Positions 5,342 through 12,530 of a stretch of 12,530 nt of DNA are shown one piece after another. The DNA lies in assembly GCA_002373755.1 (NCBI GenBank), contig DFJU01000147.1, forward strand, positions 1 through 12,530, in the 5' to 3' direction. The stretch is from Bacteroidales bacterium UBA3663. GTDB lineage: Bacteria; Bacteroidota; Bacteroidia; Bacteroidales; UBA3663. The notes under the pieces were generated by a model, which worked only from the letters and a program-made list of their open reading frames with translations, made no database searches and was not told the DNA's origin. Each line of letters begins with the position of its first letter. Positions within the stretch are counted from its first letter, which is position 1. Made by a program: the position numbers and the translations under genes.

Positions 5342-8300
5342 ATGCAAATCCATAAAAAAACAAGTATTACAGCGGCCATGCTCACGCTTTGCTGCGTGGC
5401 CGGCTATGCACAGCAACAGGTGAAAGGCGTCGTGACCGATGCGCAAGGCGAGCCAATCATCGGCGTGACGGTGGTCGTTGACGGCAAGCCCACAACCACG
5501 ACCGATGCCGACGGACAGTTCACGCTGACATCGGCCACACCCAAAAGCAAGGTGCAGATAACCTACATCGGCTATGAACCGCAGACCGTCACTGTCGGCG
5601 ACCAAACGACGCTCAACATCGTGCTACGCGACGACCAGCAGCTGCTCAACGAAGTGGTCGTGGTGGGCTACGGCGTGATGAAGAAAAACGACCTGACGGG
5701 TGCCGTGGCGAGCATCGGCAACGAGAAGCTGAACGAAAAGGGCGCGCCATCCATCCTACAGAACCTGCAAGGCTCGGTGCCGGGCGTCAACATCACGCAG
5801 TCGGCTGGACGCACAGGCGCATCGATGAACATCGAAATCCGTGGCAAAAACTCCATCGCAAGTGACCAGAAACCGCTCTACGTGGTGGATGGCGTCATCT
5901 GCCCGGACATCGACTTCCTCAATCCGCAGGACATCGACCGAATCGACGTGCTGAAAGATGCCTCATCGACCGCCATCTATGGTTCGCGCGCCACGGCAGG
6001 CGTCGTGATGGTGACGACCAAAAGCGGCGCCAACATCGGCCAGAAGACGCACAAGCCGACCATCAGCTACGACGGCTACTACGGTGTGGCCAAGGTCGCA
6101 CGTATGCCCGACTTCCAGAACGCCGACGAATTCTACCAATACCGCTTCATGAAGTTCCTGACCATGGCGGGCAGTAACACCAACAACGGACAGCCACTCT
6201 GGGTCAACACCGACATCGACCGCTGCCTGCTGCTGCGCAACCAGACCGACCCGAACAGCGGCTACGTGATGAAGGAACTGCTGGCCAGCGGCAAGACCTA
6301 CGATTGGCCTGACCTCGTGTTGCAGGACGGCCACCAGCAGAACCACTACGTGGCCATCAACGGCGGCAACAGCGACACGCACTACCACATCGGCATCGGC
6401 TACTTGCAGGAAGAGGGTCAGTACAAGGGCGACGAACAGAACAAGTTCACCGTGAAGGGCAGCCTCGATGCCAAGGTGAGCAAATACGTCACCGCCGGAT
6501 TCAGCATCAACCTGGCGCGGCAAAACCACGACTACGCGAGCACCGACGCCGTGAGCTATGCCTTCCGCTCGAACCCGTTCATGCAGCCTTACAATGCCGA
6601 CGGCAGCGTGACCTACAAACCCGGCCACCGCGACGTGCTGGGCACCGACATGTATCAGTTCACCGACGCCATCAGTCCGCTGGTCTTCATGGACGACGAG
6701 ACATCGAACCGGCTGTCGTGGACGGCACTGGGCAACCTCTATCTGGAAGTCAGGCCACTCAGGGGGCTGAGTCTGAAAACGACATTCATGCCGACATTCA
6801 GCTACCAGCGCTACGGCTTCTACCAGAGCACCGACTCAAACGGCTACGACGTCAAGGAGGCACAGCGGCAGTCGTCGCAAAGCTTCTCGTGGACGTGGGA
6901 CAACATGATTACCTACGATGCGACATTGGCCGACGACCACCACGTGAATGTGATGGGTCTTTTCTCATCGACCTTCGGCAGCAGCGAGTCGGAAGAACTT
7001 TATTATAAGGATGTGGCCGACGGAACCTACTGGTGGAACATCAGCACAAGCAACCAGGGCTACAACTACGACAAGAGCAAATCGGGCTACAGCGAACACA
7101 GGTTGCTCTCGTACGCCCTGCGTGCAAACTACAGTTTCAAGGGACGCTATATGCTCACCGGCACCGTCCGCTGGGACGGCAGTTCCCGTTTCGCCGACGG
7201 CAACCGTTGGGGCTCTTTCCCATCGGCCGCAGCTGCATGGCGCGTGAGCGAAGAGTCGTTCGTGAAAGACTATGCCGAAGACTGGCTCTCGAACCTTAAG
7301 CTGCGTGTAAGCTACGGCACGACGGGCAACAACAACGTGGGCAACTACGCGACTCAGAACGTCATCAGCAGCCCCGTCTATTACCCCTTCGGCAGCACCT
7401 ATAGCCAAGGCACCATGCCCAGCGGCATCGTTGACCGCAACCTGCAATGGGAAATCGCCCACGAGCTGAACTTCGGCCTCGACTTCGGCTTCCTGAACGA
7501 CCGCGTGCGCGGTTCGGTGGACTGGTACAACAAGAAGTCGGAAGACCTGCTCTACGACGTCAAACTGCCACTTGAGGCAGGTGGCACATCGGTCACGACC
7601 AACATCGGCTCGGTACGCAACCGTGGCATCGAAATCAGCCTCACCACGGCCAATGTGCAGACGCGCGACTGGCTCTGGTCAACCACCTTCACCTTCGCCC
7701 GCAACAAGAACAAAGTGCTTGAAATCAACGGAACGGGCAACGTGCTGACGGGTTCGGACTTGGGCAACCTCTTCATCGGCGAGATGATCAACAACGTCTA
7801 TGGCTACGAGTGGAACGGCATCGTGAGCGACCGCGAAATGACCGTGCCCGACAACGACATCGCACGTCTGAAGGGCTTCACGCCTGGCGACCAAGTCAAG
7901 GAGGCCGCCTACTACAATGCCTGCTACGGTCTGGTGGAGGGCAACCCGATCATCGTGGACCGCAACGGCGACGGCACATTCAACGACGACGACAAGAAAA
8001 TCTACAAAAGCGACCCGAAGTGGACGGGCAGCATCTCATCCAACCTCTCGTGGCGCGACTGGGATTTCTCGTTCTCCATCTACTTCAAGCAGAACTACAC
8101 CGTCAAGTCCAGCTTCTACGGCGAATATCTCAATCTGGCCGACCGTGGCCGCATGAAGCTCGACATGGACTGGTACATCCCGGCCGGCACACTCATCGAC
8201 TGCGATGGCGTCAACCCCGACGGCACCTACATCAACCCGCAGTATCAGGAACAGACGCACTACGGCGACTATCCGTTCCCCAACTACGGCGCACTCTACG

Positions 8301-8572
8301 ACGGTTTGGGCAGCGACTATTGGCTCGGCAAGACCAACACCTACACCGACGCATCGTTCGTCAAGGTGAAACACATCACGTTGGGCTACACCGTGCCGCA
8401 GAAGTGGATTGCCAAGGCCGGCTGCTCGCACCTGCGCCTCTACAGCACCGTGACCAACCCGTTCGTATTCACGAGCTACAAGGGTTACGACCCCGAATGG
8501 GCCGATGCCGAACTAAAGAACGACGGACCGAGCACGGTGACTGTGCAGTTCGGCGCAAGCATCAAGTTCTAA
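5342..8572 (+). CDS. SusC/RagA-family TonB-dependent outer-membrane transporter
   Basis: A 1076-residue outer-membrane importer that moves oligosaccharides or other large nutrients into the periplasm with energy from TonB-ExbBD. Order of parts: signal peptide 1-23 (ends AGYA); carboxypeptidase-D-regulatory-like beta domain about 27-97 (VKGVVTDAQGEPIIGVTV, ITYIGYEPQTV); a TonB-box-like stretch at 103-111 (NEVVVVGYG); plug domain about 112-230 with the family signature DVLKDASSTAIYGSRA at 202-217; then the beta-barrel to a C-terminal Phe (FGASIKF). Length is normal for the family and no frameshift is seen. It is followed after 18 nt by susD, the usual order and spacing. The gap to the upstream gene holds a strong hairpin and no evident promoter. 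Substrate cannot be told from sequence. Confidence 0.96.
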   Translation: MQIHKKTSITAAMLTLCCVAGYAQQQVKGVVTDAQGEPIIGVTVVVDGKPTTTTDADGQFTLTSATPKSKVQITYIGYEPQTVTVGDQTTLNIVLRDDQQLLNEVVVVGYGVMKKNDLTGAVASIGNEKLNEKGAPSILQNLQGSVPGVNITQSAGRTGASMNIEIRGKNSIASDQKPLYVVDGVICPDIDFLNPQDIDRIDVLKDASSTAIYGSRATAGVVMVTTKSGANIGQKTHKPTISYDGYYGVAKVARMPDFQNADEFYQYRFMKFLTMAGSNTNNGQPLWVNTDIDRCLLLRNQTDPNSGYVMKELLASGKTYDWPDLVLQDGHQQNHYVAINGGNSDTHYHIGIGYLQEEGQYKGDEQNKFTVKGSLDAKVSKYVTAGFSINLARQNHDYASTDAVSYAFRSNPFMQPYNADGSVTYKPGHRDVLGTDMYQFTDAISPLVFMDDETSNRLSWTALGNLYLEVRPLRGLSLKTTFMPTFSYQRYGFYQSTDSNGYDVKEAQRQSSQSFSWTWDNMITYDATLADDHHVNVMGLFSSTFGSSESEELYYKDVADGTYWWNISTSNQGYNYDKSKSGYSEHRLLSYALRANYSFKGRYMLTGTVRWDGSSRFADGNRWGSFPSAAAAWRVSEESFVKDYAEDWLSNLKLRVSYGTTGNNNVGNYATQNVISSPVYYPFGSTYSQGTMPSGIVDRNLQWEIAHELNFGLDFGFLNDRVRGSVDWYNKKSEDLLYDVKLPLEAGGTSVTTNIGSVRNRGIEISLTTANVQTRDWLWSTTFTFARNKNKVLEINGTGNVLTGSDLGNLFIGEMINNVYGYEWNGIVSDREMTVPDNDIARLKGFTPGDQVKEAAYYNACYGLVEGNPIIVDRNGDGTFNDDDKKIYKSDPKWTGSISSNLSWRDWDFSFSIYFKQNYTVKSSFYGEYLNLADRGRMKLDMDWYIPAGTLIDCDGVNPDGTYINPQYQEQTHYGDYPFPNYGALYDGLGSDYWLGKTNTYTDASFVKVKHITLGYTVPQKWIAKAGCSHLRLYSTVTNPFVFTSYKGYDPEWADAELKNDGPSTVTVQFGASIKF

Positions 8573-8590
8573 CCTATAAACAATAACAAA

Positions 8591-10405
8591 ATGACAAACA
8601 ACAATATAAAATATCTGCTTGCGGCCATGCTCGGCGCAACCGCGTGGACCGGATGCAGCGACTTCCTGGAACCGGAAAACAAGGCCAACCTCGATGCCGA
8701 CACCTACTACGTGACCGACGAGGCCAAGGCCGAACTCCGCACGAACCTCTACTACAGCATGAAGGAGATTGCCACCAACATCGACTTGCAGGAATGGGGC
8801 ACCGACCTCTATGACGTGACCCGTGGCGCACAGCCGTCCGTCTATCAAAGCTTCATCCTCACGCCCGAAGACAAAGACGTGACCAGCTACTATCAGAACC
8901 TCTACGCGATGATAATGAAGGCCAACGCCGTCCTCGAATATGCTGCCGACGTGCCGCAATACGTGGCCGAAGCCAAGTTCATGCGCGCCTACGGCCATTT
9001 CCTGCTCTCGCAGCACTTCGGCGCCGTGCCCTACATCGACCACTACATCCAGTCGGCCGACAAGAACTACCCGCGCACACCGTTGGCCACCCTCTATGCC
9101 GACATCATCGCCGAACTGGAGTCGATTGTGGCCGATGCCGCACTTCCCGCCACCGATGCCACCCACGCAGGCTACATCAGCCAGCGCGCCGCCAAGACGC
9201 TGTTGGCCAAGGTCTATCTCGCCGCAGGCTGGGACCTCGAGACCACGTTGACCGATGCCGCACAAGGCACCTGCACCACCACGACGCACGCCTACTTCGA
9301 CAAGGCCGCACAGATGGCGGTCGAGGCCATTGACGGACAATCGCTCAGCATGTCGTTCGAGGACAAGTGGTCGCCCGCCCACGAGGGCAATGACGAGGAG
9401 ATTTTCGCCGTCCAATATTCGCGTAGCGGCTTTCCGGGCGACGAACTGAAGGGCGGACACACCTTGCAGAACACCTACGGCAGCCAATACGGCAGCCCCG
9501 TTGACAACGGTCTGAAGTCTTGCAGCGGCAAGTTGGTTCCATCGGCCAAAAGCATCTACCTGTGGGCAAAGGGCGACGAACGCTACGATGCCACCTTCAT
9601 GACCACCATCTACAACGGCATGGGCACGTGGGGAACATCGGGCTACTACGCCTACTACAACGCCACGGACGAACAGAAGTCCAAGAACGTGATTGCCGGA
9701 CGCTACTTCCCGTGGTACACCACAACAACCGAGGCCGAAGCATACATCGACGCTCACCGCGACCAGTTCAAGCAGGGTTCTTGCAAGGCTTCATGCTACG
9801 TTGTCATCATGGCCGACCCAGCCGTAGCCTACAAGTTCGACTCCATTGCCAACCAGACAAAGGTGACCAAAGACTATGCGACACACCTGAAGGGCGAGGG
9901 CATGACCGCCGTGACCCATTGCGTGAAGAAGTTCGACGACCCCGAAACGCCACAGGCCAACAACGCCACAGGCTACCGCGACATCGTGCTTTTCCACCTG
10001 AGCGACCTCTACCTCACCGCGGCCGAGGCGTATCTGATGGCGGGCGATGAATCATCGGCCATAAACTACATCAACGCCGTACGCACACGCGCCAGAGCAT
10101 CAGCCATCCCATCGTTCGACAGCTACAAGCCCGACTACGCGACCAGCGAAGACTTCACCATCCGTCCGATTGACCTTGTGCTCGACGAACGCGCGCGCGA
10201 ACTCTATGCCGAACGCACCCGATGGATGGACCTGCGCCGCACACGCCAGCTTGTGCGCTACAACGTCGAGTTCAACCCCTATGTCTCCTCGATGGCCGAC
10301 ATGAGCAACAGCAAGGGTGAAGTGAAGTGGTATCGGCCGATTCCGGCATCCGAAATCGAAACCAACACGGCAATCTCATCGGACGACCAGAACGAGGGAT
10401 ATTAA
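8591..10405 (+). CDS. SusD/RagB-family surface glycan-binding lipoprotein
   Basis: A 604-residue lipoprotein that caps the SusC barrel and binds the incoming ligand at the cell surface. The N-terminus has a short signal peptide with Cys22 (TGCSDFLEPEN); CSDFL followed by acidic residues is typical of SusD proteins. The TPR-like core shows the family segment around residues 126-149 (AEAKFMRAYGHFLLSQHFG). The C-terminal SusD domain shows LTAAEAYLMAGD, NAVRTRARA, and LDERARELYAERTRWMDLRR, and it ends with the usual RPIPASEIETN and a final NEGY. The lipobox has Trp at -3, which is less common than Leu. It follows susC by 18 nt and is almost surely cotranscribed with it. Its stop codon overlaps the start of a 20-bp tandem repeat. 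Confidence 0.96.
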   Translation: MTNNNIKYLLAAMLGATAWTGCSDFLEPENKANLDADTYYVTDEAKAELRTNLYYSMKEIATNIDLQEWGTDLYDVTRGAQPSVYQSFILTPEDKDVTSYYQNLYAMIMKANAVLEYAADVPQYVAEAKFMRAYGHFLLSQHFGAVPYIDHYIQSADKNYPRTPLATLYADIIAELESIVADAALPATDATHAGYISQRAAKTLLAKVYLAAGWDLETTLTDAAQGTCTTTTHAYFDKAAQMAVEAIDGQSLSMSFEDKWSPAHEGNDEEIFAVQYSRSGFPGDELKGGHTLQNTYGSQYGSPVDNGLKSCSGKLVPSAKSIYLWAKGDERYDATFMTTIYNGMGTWGTSGYYAYYNATDEQKSKNVIAGRYFPWYTTTTEAEAYIDAHRDQFKQGSCKASCYVVIMADPAVAYKFDSIANQTKVTKDYATHLKGEGMTAVTHCVKKFDDPETPQANNATGYRDIVLFHLSDLYLTAAEAYLMAGDESSAINYINAVRTRARASAIPSFDSYKPDYATSEDFTIRPIDLVLDERARELYAERTRWMDLRRTRQLVRYNVEFNPYVSSMADMSNSKGEVKWYRPIPASEIETNTAISSDDQNEGY

Positions 10406-10445
10406 CGCAAATGCGAAATATTAAACGCAAATGCGAAATATTAAA
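10404..10445 (+). repeat. 20-bp tandem repeat (2.1 copies) between susD and the small lipoprotein gene
   Basis: The unit (10404-10423) is repeated exactly at 10424-10443, and two more bases match. Each unit carries the dyad CGCAAATGCG and AAATATTAA; a third AAATATTAAA lies at 10451-10459 just before the next ATG. The first unit starts at the susD stop codon. It probably arose by slippage. Confidence 0.85.
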
Positions 10446-10462
10446 TAACAAATATTAAAATT

Positions 10463-10936
10463 ATGAATATCACATCAATAAAATATTGGCTCTTGGCAGG
10501 CATCATCTGCTGCGGGTTCGCCGCATGCAACGACGATGACGACGACCCGACCTACAGCCACTCACAGGCTGCCGAGGTGGAGGCTGCCGGCACATACGTC
10601 GGCACGTTCACACGCATCCGCGCCAATTCGTCAACCGCTGTAGAGGAGTCGGCCGAAGGCACTTTGGTCATTGCCGACAGCGTGTCACACGTCGTCAACC
10701 TGACCTTCACGTGCGATGAACTTGGCATCGCGACCGCCAAGATTCCGGTCAACATCTCATTCGCCAATGCCGGATGCCAGTTCTCCAACTTCAGCACCAA
10801 CAACCCCACCGGCGCAGCCATCACGGGGCACATCGCCAGCGACAAGGAGCTTGAAACGTCGTTCCAGCTGAAGATTCGCAAGGGCTTCAACACGACAACC
10901 TACGACATCACCTTCAACGGAAAGAAATCGGAGTGA
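10463..10936 (+). CDS. Small surface lipoprotein downstream of susD, function unknown
   Basis: A 157-residue lipoprotein. The signal peptide ends GFAAC, with the lipid-bearing Cys22 followed by N and five Asp, a strong acidic surface-export signal. The mature part is beta-rich and resembles lipocalin/calycin-like or immunoglobulin-like small lipoproteins often found after susCD: GTYVGTFTRI near 43, EGTLVIADS near 65, VNLTFTCDE, KIPVNISFANAGCQF, then FQLKIRKGFNTTTYDITFNG at the end. The family name is not certain. It lies 57 nt after susD with no promoter element and is followed by a terminator, so it is most likely the last gene of the susCD transcript. A surface glycan-binding accessory role is inferred from place and export signal only. 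Confidence 0.8.
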   Translation: MNITSIKYWLLAGIICCGFAACNDDDDDPTYSHSQAAEVEAAGTYVGTFTRIRANSSTAVEESAEGTLVIADSVSHVVNLTFTCDELGIATAKIPVNISFANAGCQFSNFSTNNPTGAAITGHIASDKELETSFQLKIRKGFNTTTYDITFNGKKSE

Positions 10937-10954
10937 CAAGCTACTGTTAGCAAA

Positions 10955-10985
10955 CAAAAAACCGGCTCAATGAGTCGGTTTTTTT
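10955..10985. terminator. Bidirectional terminator between the susCD operon and leuS
   Basis: An A run, then ACCGGCTC (10961-10968), loop AAT, GAGTCGGT and a run of seven T. The stem has one G-T wobble and is flanked by A and T runs, so it can work in both directions. It begins 18 nt after the lipoprotein stop and about 100 nt past the leuS stop. Confidence 0.85.
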
Positions 10986-11087
10986 GTCTCTTTTACGCAA
11001 GTTCTAAAAACAAGAATTGTTGAGAATTATAGACTTCCTGCAAAAATAATTTTTAGAAACTCTGTGTAATGAAAAATCGCGTAGTGC

Positions 11088-12530
11088 TTAGCCTTTGACG
11101 ACGATGTTCAGAATCTTCTTCGGCACGAAGATGAACTTCACGATTTCCTTGTCGCCAATCCAGTGCTTGGCATCGTCGGTGGCGAGCACGGCTGCCTTGA
11201 CAGCGTCGGCATCGGCGTCGGCAGGGAGGTCGATGGTGAAACGCATCTTGCCACCAATCTGGACAGGATATTTCACGGTGCTTTCGACCAGATATTTCTC
11301 GTCGAACTTCGGCCACTCGGCGTCGCAGACAGAACCGCTGTTGCCCAACTGGTGCCAGAGTTCCTCGGCGATGTGAGGTGCAAATGGAGCAATCAGTACC
11401 ACCAACTGACTCAGGATGGCGCGGCTCGAACACTTCTGCTGCGAGAGTTCGTTGACGGCAACCATGAAGGCCGAAATTGCGGTGTTGTACGAGAATTGCT
11501 CAATGTCGCCCGTCACCTTCTTGATGAGCTTGTGGAGGCTCTTGAGGTTGTCGGCCGATGGCTCAGCGTCGTTCACCTTGCAGCACGGATTGCCCTCGGC
11601 ATTGGCATCGTTGAACAATGCCCAGAACTTCTTCAGGAAGCGGAACGAACCGTCGATGCCAGCGGTGTCCCAAGGTTTGGACTGCTCGATAGGACCGAGG
11701 AACATCTCGTAGATGCGGAGAGTGTCGGCACCATACTTCTCGCAGATGTCGTCCGGGTTGACCACATTGTACTTCGACTTCGACATCTTCTCGACTGCAG
11801 CGGTAGTGAGGAACTTACCCTCCTTGTTGCAGACCACTTCGGCATCGGCAAACTCAGGTCGCCACTTGCGGAAGGCCTCCACGTCCATGTCGAGGTTGTT
11901 CACAAAGTTCACATCGACATGGATAGGGTCGGTCGATGCGCCCTCGTAGCAACCGTTGGCATCCAGCAGGTCAGCACTGACGAATTTGTTGGTGCCACTG
12001 ACGCGGGCAGCGAATCGGCTGCTGCCTTGAATCATACCCTGGTTGATGAGTTTCTTGAAAGGCTCTTCGCTCTTCACGACGTTGATGTCCTTCAGGAACT
12101 TGTTCCAGAAACGGCTGTAGATGAGGTGGCCGGTGGCGTGTTCGCTGCCGCCGAGGTAGAGATCGACGTTGTCCCAATAGTCGTTGGCCTCTTTGGAAAC
12201 CAATGCCTGGTCGTTGTGTGGGTCGGTGTAACGGGTATAGTAGGCCGACGAACCGGCAAAGCCCGGCATCGTGCAGAGTTCCAAGGGGAAGACGGTCTTC
12301 TGGTCAATGAGAGCCTTATCGACAACCTGACGGTTCTTCTCGTCCCAAGCCCACTTGGTGGCATGACCCAACGGTGGTTCGCCTGTCGAGGTTGGCTTGA
12401 AGTCGCTGACTTCGGGCAACTGGAGAGGCAGACACTCTTCGGGCAGGGTGTATGGCATACCATCCTTATAATAAATAGGGAATGGCTCGCCCCAATAGCG
12501 CTGGCGCGAGAAGATGGCGTCGCGCAGACG
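11088..12530 (-). CDS. leuS: Leucyl-tRNA synthetase, C-terminal part (runs off the window)
   Basis: The visible 480 residues are the C-terminal half of the enzyme that charges tRNA-Leu with leucine in the cytoplasm; the 5' part lies beyond 12530. The frame stays open to the edge: the last codons read [24 protein letters not shown], of which [10 protein letters not shown] is a LeuRS hallmark. Next come [14 protein letters not shown] and [18 protein letters not shown] of the catalytic domain, the KMSKS signature (11775-11789), the helical anticodon-binding domain ([16 protein letters not shown]) and the C-terminal ending [17 protein letters not shown]. An extra segment before KMSKS (about 11800-12000) fits the Bacteroidetes form. 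The HIGH motif and most of the editing domain are outside the window. It converges on the susCD genes and shares their terminator region. It looks intact. Confidence 0.98.
   Translation of the reverse strand, partial: RLRDAIFSRQRYWGEPFPIYYKDGMPYTLPEECLPLQLPEVSDFKPTSTGEPPLGHATKWAWDEKNRQVVDKALIDQKTVFPLELCTMPGFAGSSAYYTRYTDPHNDQALVSKEANDYWDNVDLYLGGSEHATGHLIYSRFWNKFLKDINVVKSEEPFKKLINQGMIQGSSRFAARVSGTNKFVSADLLDANGCYEGASTDPIHVDVNFVNNLDMDVEAFRKWRPEFADAEVVCNKEGKFLTTAAVEKMSKSKYNVVNPDDICEKYGADTLRIYEMFLGPIEQSKPWDTAGIDGSFRFLKKFWALFNDANAEGNPCCKVNDAEPSADNLKSLHKLIKKVTGDIEQFSYNTAISAFMVAVNELSQQKCSSRAILSQLVVLIAPFAPHIAEELWHQLGNSGSVCDAEWPKFDEKYLVESTVKYPVQIGGKMRFTIDLPADADADAVKAAVLATDDAKHWIGDKEIVKFIFVPKKILNIVVKG

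Noticed and set aside
8513..9757. Minus-strand open frame (414 codons) opposite susD
   Set aside because: The plus-strand frame is an unmistakable SusD; the other frame is low in information and Val/Gly-rich.
2827..10936. Confident naming of the locus as sialic-acid or mucin utilisation
   Set aside because: Only a sialidase fold is seen; the FRIP motif and the genes for sialic acid uptake and breakdown are missing from the window.

Overview
The window looks like chromosomal DNA of a Bacteroidales bacterium. The evidence is a SusC/SusD pair, a fimbrillin-type lipoprotein with a FISUMP-like C-terminal module, several TAnnTTTG promoter elements of the Bacteroidetes type with little Shine-Dalgarno sequence, acidic residues just after lipoprotein cysteines, and a leucyl-tRNA synthetase of the Bacteroidetes form. 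The coding DNA is fairly GC-rich and the intergenic DNA is AT-rich. The short C-terminal tail on two secreted proteins recalls Prevotellaceae, but the genus is a guess.

Layout. 1-240 is a leader region with GC-rich inverted repeats and a hairpin. 241-1824 encodes a fimbrillin-like surface lipoprotein. 1825-2564 holds a two-gene toxin-antitoxin module (unrecognised antitoxin plus YoeB-family toxin) lying between two identical 30-bp hairpin repeats. 2827-4149 encodes a secreted sialidase-fold protein with its own promoter and terminator. 4393-5256 encodes a secreted protein of unknown function that shares a C-terminal tail with the sialidase-like protein. 5342-10936 is susC-susD-small lipoprotein, in close order on the plus strand. 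A bidirectional terminator at 10955-10985 separates this from leuS, which converges from the right on the minus strand and runs out of the window at its 5' end.

How the genes may work together. The genes from 2827 to 10936 resemble a small polysaccharide (or glycoprotein-glycan) utilisation locus: an exported glycosidase-fold protein, an exported protein of unknown role, a TonB-dependent outer-membrane transporter, its surface glycan-binding lipoprotein, and a small surface lipoprotein. The substrate cannot be read from the sequence. Sialic acid catabolism genes and a local regulator (ECF sigma/anti-sigma, hybrid two-component or SusR type) are absent from the window. The fimbrillin gene and the toxin-antitoxin module are accessory genes beside this locus; leuS is a core gene.

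The points most worth a second look are: the inverted repeats that bracket the likely fimbrillin promoter, with size and spacing like phase-variable promoters; the composition break inside the fimbrillin gene; the identical repeats flanking the toxin-antitoxin module; the non-YefM partner of YoeB; and the shared export-tail-like ends of two neighbouring secreted proteins.
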